Assembly: GCA_008704415.1 (NCBI GenBank)
Contig: VXIS01000556.1
Span: 1 to 17,880, forward strand
DNA: 17,880 nt
Reading direction: 5' to 3'
Origin: Sphaerosporella brunnea
Taxonomy: Eukaryota > Ascomycota > Pezizomycetes > Pezizales > Pyronemataceae
Positions 1-7,424 of the stretch are shown piece after piece (the first letter of the stretch is position 1; every line of letters begins with the position of its first letter). A model generated the notes under the pieces. That model was not told where the DNA came from. It saw only the letters and a program-made list of their open reading frames with translations, and searched no databases. The position numbers were made by a program, and so were the translations under genes.

Positions 1-718
1 TCCCGATTTAACAGTTTGTATTCTACAACACTCGATTCGGTTTTCATTCCTATCAACCCTCCCCATCAGAACTACCCATCATGCTGAAAACTCGAGCTGC
101 CGCGAGCCGATCCTGCACCCTCAGCTCGAGCCATCTCGGCTCGTGTCCATCACTGATCGGAATTTAACCGCCGCCCACCAACTACTGGAATGGAACCACC
201 GGCCGCGATCCGATACGGTTGCAGCCAGCCATCCGAATCGGCGGCTGCGGCGCGTCTACAAGCCATCCACCAATGCTTCTGCAGCTCCGCGCCTGCGGTT
301 CCTTCGCCATTGTGCCCTTGCCGGCTGGCTACCCTGTCCCAAAGTGCCCTCGCCTGACTGCTGCGAGATTGATATCGCCAATGGCTGCACCTATTTGGAG
401 ACATCACAACCAGCGGCGATAACAATTCGGCGGCACGGATTCCCCGATGCGGTCATTCTGCAATGCAGGCCCGCGAGCGTGGACCGAAAGCAGGGTACGC
501 AAGCCGTCGTGCAAGCCGGTACAGGAGGGCACGTCCCGCGATTACCTCAGCATTTACGTAAAAACCATGGACAATGAATTCACCGCCGGCAGTCGCACGC
601 AGCTGGCGGGTGCTCCTACGTCGCTTTTCTCTCGAGCTGAAAGAAGGAAGTGGAAGAAGAAATCCAGGAGTATGCAACCAACTGCGTCACAGCGGCTGCC
701 TACGGGAACAAAGTACAA
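1..718. other. No recognisable gene
   Basis: Open frames here (for example 143-577 on the plus strand) have composition without recognisable motifs and overlap one another in several frames, so I do not call any of them. A 16-base stretch, GCTCGTGTCCATCACT, starting near 139 recurs near 7816, which hints that both places hold ends of the same repeat family. Nothing else is supported. Confidence 0.6.
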
Positions 719-720
719 TA

Positions 721-862
721 GGGCCGCGCAGACGGGCGTTTTTGACTTGGATATCCGAATTTTCAAACGGCTGTTTATCGATGTCTGTAAGCCATTTGAC
801 GCCGAAACTGGCCTTAAATCCATAAACGTCGAAAAAAATATAAACGCCTGTCTGAGCGGCCC
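721..862. mobile_element. MITE with 21-bp TIRs and TA target duplication
   Basis: The left end reads GGGCCGCGCAGACGGGCGTT (721-740) and the reverse complement of the right end reads GGGCCGCTCAGACAGGCGTT (842-862 region). The first 21 positions match with two differences. Both ends are flanked directly by TA (719-720 and 863-864), the target duplication made by Tc1/mariner/pogo-type transposases. At 142 bp with no coding capacity it would be a non-autonomous miniature element mobilised in trans. Superfamily assignment rests only on the TA duplication. No transposase is visible in the window. Confidence 0.75.
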
Positions 863-864
863 TA

Positions 865-1385
865 ATACCGGTCGACGCTTTCAAAATGCGTAAAGCAGCG
901 GACTGCTGTGGACTGAAAAGGAGGCGGCTTCCTGTGGCAGCACAGAGCGCAAGCCCGCGCCTGTCAAATACGGCACGCATTTGGCGATATGGTCGGCGTG
1001 GGTGATCCTGCGATCCGCTGTCAGCGCGGGGTGTGTCTTTGCACCCATTGGATTCCCGTGTTGATTGCAGCTTACGTCCGCACAGTTCCCACCGCGGAGT
1101 GGTCCTCGAATGATCAGCGAACACGATGAGTGTATCTCCAACTCTGAATGTGTTGAGATGGTTCAACAACGATTGGGGTTCTATTCCAACAAGCCGAAGC
1201 GCAAACAATCTTTGGCCTTTACACAAGGTTTTGAATTCGGCTATCAAGAAATTTTCCAGACTCAACGATCTTGAATCCCCACCTTATCCGTGTCGTAAGG
1301 GTCTTGACGCTGTTTACGAGAAGGTTAGGCTCTATTACCCTCCTCCGTGTATGGCCTCGATACATTACGCTAGTGATCCGCTCAA
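865..1385. other. No recognisable gene
   Basis: The minus frame spanning 687-1265 runs through the MITE and has no recognisable domain. The plus frame at 1126-1512 runs into the repeat tail starting at 1386. I see no gene, RNA or repeat that I can support in this stretch. Confidence 0.5.
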
Positions 1386-1550
1386 CGCAGCCCAACGCAG
1401 CCCAACGCAGCCAGCCCGGCTGCCTGACTATTCAGAACACTGGATAAGGGTACGGGAGTCTTTTATGCGGGCTCGAAGCTGGCAAAATATCGTCTTCAAA
1501 GCTTCATGCTGACTGATCTTCGCGACTGTAGCGGCTCCTACCCTTCCGGA
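1386..1550 (+). repeat. Repeat tail, copy 0 (BRCT-unit 3' half only)
   Basis: This copy starts with three tandem CCCAACGCAG steps and then follows the same order of blocks seen at 1980-2140: a GAACACTGGATAAGGGTACG block, a CTTTTAT block, then TCTTCAAAGCTTCATGCT and GCGGCTCCT. It lacks the BRCT-like first half. The CCCAACGCAG expansion is specific to this copy. Confidence 0.75.
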
Positions 1551-1746
1551 CCACGGCAACCCCACGTCGACATGCAGCATATGCAGAATACTGCGTCGGT
1601 TCCTCCGATCGTGACGCTTTCTCTCGAACACCGTCTCCGCACCATGATCCAGTAGCGCAGCCACCAATCTCGGTGTGCAAATCACGGAGCGATCATTCTT
1701 CAGACAGTCTGCGTAACGCGGCTAGGGACGGCGCGCGGATCCGACC

Positions 1747-1904
1747 GGTAACTACCTACTTGTTGAAGAGTTGAAGCGGGCACCGAAGTTCATGATTGCC
1801 ATTGGTGTCAGAATTGTGGGGGACGCATGGCTAAATGATTCAGCCGCCACCGGATACTTGGTCGATTTGGCCGCTACGTACCGAATGATCCCGAGCGAGA
1901 AGTA
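1747..1904 (+). pseudogene. BRCT-like fragment, copy 1
   Basis: Translation from 1747 gives about 51 codons before a stop at 1902-1904. It contains ELKRAPKFMIAI, then VRIVGDAWLNDS and GYLVD, the spacing of the second half of a BRCT domain: a basic residue plus PK in place of the usual RTxK, then hydrophobics, a W, an S and a G-x-hydrophobic-D. BRCT domains bind phosphopeptides in DNA-damage response proteins. This copy lacks two codons present in copies 2 and 3, has no start codon and no first half of the domain. I infer a decayed gene fragment. The family call rests on pattern only. Confidence 0.5.
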
Positions 1905-1957
1905 GAGTGGAGATGCAACGGGTAGGAGGGCCAGGACAGCCCCTCCAGAGCAATATA

Positions 1958-2142
1958 CGTGGACGTGCGAGCACGGGTTTTGATCAGCCCAACGCAGACC
2001 AACGCAGCCAGCCCGGCTTGCCGACTATTGAGAACACTGGATAAGGGTACGGGAGACTTTTATACGGCTCGAGACTGGCCAAATATCGTCTTCAAAGCTT
2101 CATGCTTCCTTATCTTTGAGACAATTGCGGCTCCTGTTCTGG
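1958..2142 (+). repeat. Repeat tail, copy 1
   Basis: It follows BRCT copy 1 and carries the blocks GACGTGCGAGCACGGGTTTT, CAACGCAGCCAGCCCGGC, GAACACTGGATAAGGGTACG, CTTTTATACGGCTCGAG and TTCAAAGCTTCATGCTT. The same order and spacing occur at 1386, 3098 and (truncated) 3504. The CTTTTATACGG block looks TATA-like, but there is no further promoter evidence. Confidence 0.75.
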
Positions 2143-2266
2143 TGGATCCGAGTATGAACCAGTGAAATAGTAGTGCTCGTTTCTGCCTCTTAAGGGAGCA
2201 GCAACTAGCTCTACACCTTGCATCAATCCCTTCTCGCGAGCTTCTTGAAGAAAGCTATCGTCAACA
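2143..2266 (+). repeat. 5'-truncated copia-type LTR fragment (A)
   Basis: It shares GAGTATGAAC, GTTTCTGCCT, TTAAGGGAGCAGCAACT and a TATCGTCAACA end with the fragment at 2653-2842. Both resemble the better-preserved copia-type LTR at 15211-15422, which ends in TCAACA. The first ~50 bases of the LTR are missing here. No initiator-Met-type primer-binding site follows; the downstream bases lead directly to the ATG of the SH3 gene at 2297. It may now supply the leader of that gene. Confidence 0.5.
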
Positions 2267-2296
2267 GCAACCTTTCGCGCAACGCCAACTACCACA

Positions 2297-2665
2297 ATGG
2301 CCGACCCCACCCCCGACAGCACCTCCCTCTACAAGGCGTCTCTGGAGCGCCGGCTCGCGGAGCTGGCGTTCCTCAACGCCAACGCGATTGTTTCCGACGC
2401 CGACAACGCCGCCATGCAGAACAGCCTCGCCGCTGCCCGCCGCAAGCTCCCCGTTGGCAAATTCATCGTCACTTGCGCGTTCCAGTTCGTCAAGAAAATC
2501 CCGGCGCAGCTGCAGGTCGAGGTTGGCCAGCAGTTCGATGTCCTTGACGACGAAGACAAGGACTGGTACCTGGGCCGGGTCGTCGGTGGTAATGGCGTCG
2601 TTGGCTGGGCGCCCAAAACCCAGTTTCACACTGAGGAGGAGGTGGAGACACTTGTGGAGACATAG
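2297..2665 (+). CDS. Small SH3-domain protein, Lsb1/Pin3-like layout
   Basis: This 122-residue ORF has strongly G/C-ending codons, unlike its surroundings, and a good ATG in an ACCACAATGG context. Residues 16-46 look helical, with an AELAFLNANAIVS motif like the N-terminal segment of yeast Las17-binding proteins. Residues 57-110 fit an SH3 domain: CAFQF (60-64) at the ALYDY position, an acidic DDEDKDW stretch ending at W90, then GVVGWAP (100-106) and F110 at the proline-binding surface. SH3 proteins of this kind bind proline-rich partners, in yeast at cortical actin. There is no intron. The last three or four codons and the stop lie inside the LTR-like sequence starting at 2653, so the natural C-terminus may be lost. 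Whether it is expressed is unknown. Confidence 0.65.
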   Translation: MADPTPDSTSLYKASLERRLAELAFLNANAIVSDADNAAMQNSLAAARRKLPVGKFIVTCAFQFVKKIPAQLQVEVGQQFDVLDDEDKDWYLGRVVGGNGVVGWAPKTQFHTEEEVETLVET

Positions 2666-2842
2666 AGTATCACTCTACATGGGATACGAGTATGAACAGC
2701 TGCGTTGGAGTTAGATCGTCAGATTAGAGTTTGGAACGAGCGTCCGTTTCTGCCTTTTAAGGGAGCAGCAACTCGCTCTGTACCTTGCAATATATCTCTT
2801 CACCTACGTTCTTAGTGTCCACTGCGCAAATCCTATCGTCAA
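2653..2842 (+). repeat. Copia-type LTR-like fragment (B)
   Basis: It begins TGTGGAGAC, has ATCACTCTAC, CAGATTAGAGT, TTTCTGCC, ATCTCTTCACC and CTTAGTGTCCACTGCG in the same order as the LTR at 15211-15422, the last block being an exact 16-base match. It ends near CTATCGTCA without the TCAACA terminus and without a primer-binding site. Next comes the second BRCT-like copy. It pairs with fragment A on the other side of the SH3 ORF. Confidence 0.6.
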
Positions 2843-2844
2843 GA

Positions 2845-3039
2845 GCTCCGACCAGCAACCACCTCGTTGTTGGAGAGTTGAAGCGGGCGCCGAAGTTCAT
2901 AATTGCGATTGCACGGCGTGTCAGAATTGTAGAGGACACGTGGCTAAAAGATTCAGCCGTCGCCGGATGCTTTGTCGATCCGGACCGCCACGTAACGAAT
3001 GATTCCGAGCGAGAAGCAGAGTCGAGACGCAACTTCTAG
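2845..3039 (+). pseudogene. BRCT-like fragment, copy 2
   Basis: From the codons for SNHLVVGELKRAPKF the frame runs through IIAIARRVRIV, TWLKDSAVAG and CFVD to a stop at 3037-3039. HLVVGEL is the strand before the conserved basic-x-x-K of BRCT domains, W in the next helix and the G-x-F-x-D turn follow at the right distance. The open frame extends upstream to 2785 only by reading through LTR-like sequence, so no real N-terminus is present. It is a domain fragment. Compared with copy 3 it has substitutions in the loop after FVD. Confidence 0.5.
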
Positions 3040-3097
3040 GAGGACAAGGACAGCCCCTCCAAAGCAATATGAGGGTTCCCACAGTTCAAGATACATC

Positions 3098-3262
3098 GAC
3101 GTGCGAGCACGGGTTTTGGTCAGCCCAACCCAGACCAACGCAGCCAGCCCGGCTTGCCGACTATTGAAAACACTGGAGAAGGGTACGGGGGCCTTTTATA
3201 CGGCTCGAAGCTGGTCAAATATTGTCTTCAGAGCTTCATGCTTCCGGATCTCTGAGACTATA
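3098..3262 (+). repeat. Repeat tail, copy 2
   Basis: Same block order as 1958-2142: GACGTGCGAGCACGGGTTTT, CAGCCAGCCCGGCTTGCCGA, GGTACGGG, CTTTTATACGGCTCGAAG and GAGCTTCATGCTTCC. It joins directly to BRCT copy 3 at about 3270, so copies 2 and 3 are in head-to-tail arrangement with a period near 415 bp. Confidence 0.75.
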
Positions 3263-3274
3263 ATGTCTCGGACC

Positions 3275-3517
3275 GGTAACCAGGTCGTTGTTGGAGAGTT
3301 GGAGCGGGCGCCGAAGTTCATAATTGCAATTGCACGGGGTGTCAGAATTGTGGGGGACGCATGGCTAAAAGATTCAGCCGCGGCCGGATACTTTGTCGAT
3401 TTGGCCGCTACGTACCGAATGATCCAGAGCGAGAAGCAGAGTGGAGATGCAAATTGTAGGAGGGCCAGGACAGCCCCTGCAGAGCAATATACATCGACGT
3501 GCGAGCATGGGTTTTGA
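3275..3517 (+). pseudogene. BRCT-like fragment, copy 3
   Basis: Codons from 3275 give VVVGELERAPKFIIAIARG, then VRIVGDAWLKDSAAAGYFVD, the clearest BRCT-like version in the window, ending at a stop at 3515-3517. The frame is continuous upstream through the tail of copy 2 (2999 onward), giving a 172-codon open frame with no independent start that I trust. The second half of a BRCT domain is visible; the first half is not. Repeat structure and lack of a start argue for a pseudogene. Confidence 0.5.
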
Positions 3518-3575
3518 TCGGCCCAACGCAGACAGACGCAGCCAGACCGGCTGGTTGGCTATTGAGAACACTGCC
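3504..3575 (+). repeat. Repeat tail, copy 3 (truncated)
   Basis: It keeps GCCCAACGCAGACAGACGCA and CTATTGAGAACACTG, then breaks off into a CCACCACCACC stretch at 3572. The second half of the tail found in the other copies is absent, marking the right edge of the repeated block. Confidence 0.65.
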
Positions 3576-4134
3576 ACCACCACCAGCGGCGGGATTAACA
3601 GCCGCATGAGTACTTGACCTCCCTTGCTTTGCCAACCTCCCGCCCTGTTCCAATACGACTACGAAACCAAACACTTCACCTTGTTCCTATACAACCACAC
3701 AACCACACCGATTCACGGCCTACACCACACGCTCTCCTTAAGGTACAAGACGTTTACGCTACCCCTCTAGGGCCTTTTACTAACTGTGAGCGTCAGATGC
3801 CGGACATGTCGGCTACCTATCGCCGTTTCGGACTCGCCCGCCACCACACTTGGGACGCGCCGTTCCATCTAGAGCTTGCACAGTTCATCGCAAAACTGGT
3901 TCATGCCCTACTACCTTCAGCGTCCGGGGCATGGAACCCCACAGCAATGCGCGGTAGTACTTACTATCGCTCTCAATGCGATGCGTTATGAATGCCACCC
4001 GATCGCAAGTAGGGAAAGAAAACCTGAGGAACACTTCAGAAAACGGAACAATCACGGTCCGCGCTGAGCATGCGGCGCAGCCAGCAGGTCCGACATGGCC
4101 GTCAGGTCTTGCCGCTAGCGATTCTGAAGAACCC
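3576..4134. other. No recognisable gene
   Basis: Frames at 3614-3991 (plus) and 3885-4334 (minus) have no recognisable motif. The minus frame crosses the LTR at 4135. I see no repeat or RNA gene here. Confidence 0.5.
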
Positions 4135-4355
4135 TGTTGGGAACGAGGCGAGGACTCTGTTGGCAAAGGATTTTCGGGTGGAGACCGTCGTGGGTTTATA
4201 TTTCTTGTTTCCGTTTGCCGTTGTTTCATAGTTGTCCTTTTTCCTGTTGTTTTGCCCACGCTGTGCTGTATATAAAGGCCCGACACTCGCCCTCCGGCGT
4301 CGGATAGAGAAATAAGCTTCATCTCCTCTCTCAATCAAGACCTCGTCGTTCAACA
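4135..4355 (+). repeat. Copia-type LTR (second family)
   Basis: It starts TGTTGGGAACGAGG and ends CGTTCAACA, giving matching TGTTG/CAACA ends. A TATATAAA box lies at 4269-4276, and a primer-binding site follows the end directly. Length is 221 bp. Apart from the ends it does not resemble the LTR at 15211, so it belongs to another family. The 5 bases before it (AACCC) are a candidate target duplication. No matching 3' LTR is seen downstream. Confidence 0.7.
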
Positions 4356-4367
4356 GGTTATAAGCCC
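4356..4367 (+). promoter_or_regulatory. Primer-binding site, initiator-Met half-tRNA type
   Basis: GGTTATAAGCCC directly follows the LTR end. Copia elements classically prime from the anticodon-loop region of cleaved initiator-Met tRNA, whose complement in fungi reads GGTTATGAGCCC. One base differs here. Confidence 0.7.
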
Positions 4368-4830
4368 GGGATACACCATCCGCAGGTAAGAGAAAGTGGG
4401 CGGAGAAGGATAGAGAGGCAGCGCGCACGGATATAACGGACAGCACTGTGAGACACCACCACAAGAAGTGGCCCGAAATACATGTGGATGAGTAGAAACC
4501 GGCTGGAAGCAGCAGGCAACAGGCCGAAAGCAACCACTATCGAGCCCTCCGCGGGATCCACCAGGATAACTACGGCCCATGGACTGCAGGCATGGTAGCG
4601 CCCACGGGGTCCCGACCGGGCTGGCGGGATCGCCCATATGGTAGGTTATTGTGTACAGTCATCCCGACAGGTACAGAGGATTCCTACTTGGTCGAGCGAT
4701 AGGTGCCTTTCCTAGACATGCCACGCCCACGATGAAAGCGTCCCCCGCAGAGAATGAGAAAACCGGGACCGAGATTTCGACTAAAGGTTTGACCCAGTTC
4801 TGAGGAGATTAAAGATATCTACTACTATAT
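4368..4830 (+). pseudogene. Decayed copia interior (possible gag remnant)
   Basis: Downstream of the primer-binding site the frame through about 4390-4490 gives KRKWAEKDREAARTDIT, a pattern like the W-x-x-K-D-x-E-A stretch of copia Gag (UBN2-type) proteins, and then a stop. After that stop the same frame continues open to about 4700 without clear motifs. No start codon, protease or polymerase motif remains. The Gag assignment is weak and rests on this one short match and the position after an LTR and PBS. Confidence 0.35.
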
Positions 4831-5645
4831 AGAGCAAAGTGTTACGTGAGGCGCAAAAAACACGGTACGCAGCTTTAGGATCTGGGGCGGAGCTATTCAC
4901 TACTTACATAGAGCAAAGGTGGAAAAAACACGTAAACCGAGCGCCTCGCCGGGGAGGAGCGCCCGCAACCACACCGCTAAGTGACTGCGCGCCTATCATC
5001 CGCACTGCTGCGACGTCCACGCCTTTCAGCGCCATCCATCGTTACGCGAGGGTAAGTGTCTTGATGATTGCAGTGGCGGAATTCTTGCTCACACCTTCGA
5101 GCCTGGCGCTCTCGCTCAAACCTTCTAGCAGCGCACTCCCTCCTTACGCACCACGCCGCGTCCATGCCCCGTCCACGTAACCACCGTCGTACGTACAGTT
5201 CCTTGCGTTGCTTTGGCAAAACTAGTGCTTGAAATAAGTCTCCCCAGCGCGGGCTTGCCTGCCAGTCAGATGCTCAACTGGTGTTTTTTTTTTCGTTGGC
5301 GTGTTTTCCAGTCCCGGTAAGAGGAGGAGAGGTGCGACTGGTTGTTGTGGACAGATGTGTTGGCGAAGCAAAATACAGGGGCAAATGCCGCCAAATTTTT
5401 TTAAGGTACTAAATTCATATTTAGGAACTCCCAGGACTTTCCAGCGCCGCCAAGCACCCTGAAGGATCCCAAAGGAACCCAAGGACCCCGTGGCGGTGCA
5501 GATGCAGCGGAGGCGATGCAGGCGGTGTATAGAATCAACTGGAATTGCGGATGCATATGTTACTGCTGGACCTTGCTATAGTTGAAGGTGGTGGAACATG
5601 ATCACTATGTCTATAGAGCAAGGTCATCCGCAGCGGTGGCGCGTT
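4831..5645. other. No recognisable gene; small imperfect repeats
   Basis: A TAGAGCAAAG motif followed by AAAAAACACG recurs around 4825-4860 and 4905-4935, and TAGAGCAAGG appears again near 5614. A short inverted repeat (GACCTTGCTATAG at 5569-5581 against CTATAGAGCAAGGTC at 5611-5625) forms a possible hairpin. Frames such as 4839-5180 show no known domain. Confidence 0.45.
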
Positions 5646-6210
5646 CCAGATACTCACACAAGGAGGATTGTCACAATCCCAGCTTACGTCACTCGGCTCA
5701 TTATCGTGTACCAGCCAATGTGACGGGGCTCTGTTCAGGTTCCAGATACTCACACAAGGAAGATGGTCACTTCCCAGCTTAGGCCATGCGGCTCATTATC
5801 TCGTCCCAGCTGAGGTGACGGGGCTCTGTTCAGGTTCCACTCACTCGGAAAAGATGGTCACTTCCCAGCTTAGGCCATGCGGCTCATTATCTCGTCCCAG
5901 CTGAGGTGACGGGGCTCTGTTCAGGTTCCACTCACTCGAGAAAGATGGTCACTTCCCAGCTTACGCCATGCGGCTCATTATCTCGTCCCAGCTGAGGCGA
6001 CGGGGCTCTGTTCAGGTTCCACTCACTCGGGAAAGATGGTCACTTCCCAGCTTAGGCCATGCGGCTCATTATCTCGTCCCAGCTGAGGTGACGGGGCTCT
6101 GTTCAGGTTCCACTCACTCGAGAAAGATGGTCACTTCCCAGCTTAGGCCACGCGGCTCATTATCTCGCCCCAGCTGAGGCAACGGGGCTCTGTTCAGGTT
6201 CCAGATACTC
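5646..6210. repeat. 91-bp tandem repeat array, about six copies
   Basis: The block GATGGTCACTTCCCAGCTTA recurs at 5762, 5853, 5944, 6035 and 6126, an exact spacing of 91 bp each time, with a diverged first copy at 5665 (97 bp before the next). Units include GCGGCTCATTATCTCG and GACGGGGCTCTGTTCAGGTT and differ at only a few positions. The period is not a multiple of three, so the overlapping open frames are not proteins. Confidence 0.9.
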
Positions 6211-6725
6211 TAGTTCTGCCTTGTTACACACGTTCATACTCAATCCCCATCGAGTAATAGAGTATCCATACCCCATATCTCAACAGTCCGTCCACAGCCT
6301 TGTACTCTGTCCACACGAGTGCGGGCCTCGCACGACCGACAACCGCTCATACCGATATCACGGTTCAGTTGCTCTGATGCTCAGCAGCAGCTGCGCTGAG
6401 AGGACCGGCCCGGACGCAGCAGCTGGGCAACAAGAGGCCTGGTAGCTTTGAAGGAACCAGAGCGAAGCGACTGCGGATGGAGTTGATGGCGTTTGTTTTC
6501 TGTGAAACGAAACGAAGAACACACACCGCCCCTGTGTCATCAAATGCTCCGTATCCCCCCCGGAGACGAAGAAGAAGAGTCCTACTTCTCTGCCGAATAT
6601 CTTCACCCTCGTAACCTGTATTTGCCATAATTAATTGAAACGGATTTTCTTCGCAAATTCCTTGCCGTAATTAGCCTGCGTCCGACTTGCGGCAAGAGTC
6701 TCCGACGAAGCGGGGCCGTCCGCGC
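6211..6725. other. No recognisable gene
   Basis: Frames at 6221-6445 (plus) and 6358-6628 (minus) overlap each other and show no known motif. I see nothing else I can support. Confidence 0.5.
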
Positions 6726-6809
6726 GGCGCTTGTTGATCTCCAACTCGACCAGTGGCGCTTGTTGATCTCCAACTCGACCAGCGGCGCTTGTTGATCTCC
6801 AACTCGACC
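6726..6809. repeat. 29-bp tandem repeat, three copies
   Basis: Units begin GGCGCTTGTTGATCTCCAAC at 6726, 6755 and 6784, nearly identical, with GCGCGGCG flanking both sides. In one minus-strand frame it encodes a repeated E-I-N-K-R/ELE pattern, but a 29-bp period shifts the frame each copy. Confidence 0.9.
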
Positions 6810-6858
6810 GTCGCGCGGCGGTTGCGGCTACGGGTCACGGCGGCAGGGGCGGGCGACA

Positions 6859-7424
6859 TCAGGCGTGGGGAAGGCGGATCAGACGCTGAAGGTTCTGAGT
6901 TAACCTAATCTTGCGCTTAAGGCAATCGACCACAGTTCCGGGAGTGCCGACGAAGACGTGAGCTTCGAAAGGGATGCGGCTCTTTTTGTCGATGTGGCCT
7001 GGAATGGCCAACTCTGTGCAAACCTCGCCATCGAATCCGCAGAGGGTAAAACTGTACAAGTGGTTATACGCCTCGGTCAGTACCGCCGACCACTGCTTGG
7101 CAGTGCCGTTGTGGTGAGTGTGGTACGCCTTGTACCATCCGTTGTCGCAAATGAAATTCTCCATCACGATATGGATTGTCTAGTTGGTTGTGCGCAGGGC
7201 GGGGAGGGCGACCTTGCGTGCCGGTCGGCGTGAGGGTTCTCTTTCCGTGCTACCAGAAGCGTCTGCACCTTCTCGTCAGACATGTTGCTGATTGTGGCAG
7301 GTATGGCCTGTAGCTGGTCCTCATACCTCTCGCAAATGACATTCGCCATAACGATATGGATTGTCTCGTCGGTTGTGCGTGGGGCGGAGAGCCCAAAAGT
7401 GGCGCAAAATTTCGATAGCGACAT
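6859..7424 (-). pseudogene. Broken gene fragment with Dbp5-type DEAD-box motif and a duplicated block
   Basis: Read on the minus strand. The upstream frame (7424 to 7164) gives RTTDETIHIVMANVICERYE; a second frame (7164 to 6859) begins MENFICDNGWYKAY and is preceded by the same block (RTTN, a stop, TIHIVMENFICD). So a ~60-bp segment is duplicated about 185 bp apart. The downstream frame ends FEAHVFVGTPGTVVDCLKRK followed by IRLTQNLQRL. VGTPGTVVD matches DEAD-box motif Ib as found in Dbp5-type mRNA-export helicases, which have T in place of the usual R. The next motif (DEAD) is missing. I do not recognise the upstream block. It is a truncated, rearranged fragment, not a working helicase. Confidence 0.4.

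Noticed and set aside
143..577. 144-codon plus-strand ORF as a gene
   Set aside because: No recognisable domain, overlapping frames on both strands of similar length, and no clear codon bias.
687..1265. 192-codon minus-strand ORF as a gene
   Set aside because: Its C-terminal part is the MITE read in reverse and the remainder has no recognisable motif.
5668..6177. Repeated ORFs over the 91-bp array
   Set aside because: A 91-bp period shifts the frame at every unit, so the same DNA is read in three frames; stops end each within one or two units.
6726..6809. 29-bp repeats as a CRISPR array
   Set aside because: The copies are back to back with no spacers and only three units.
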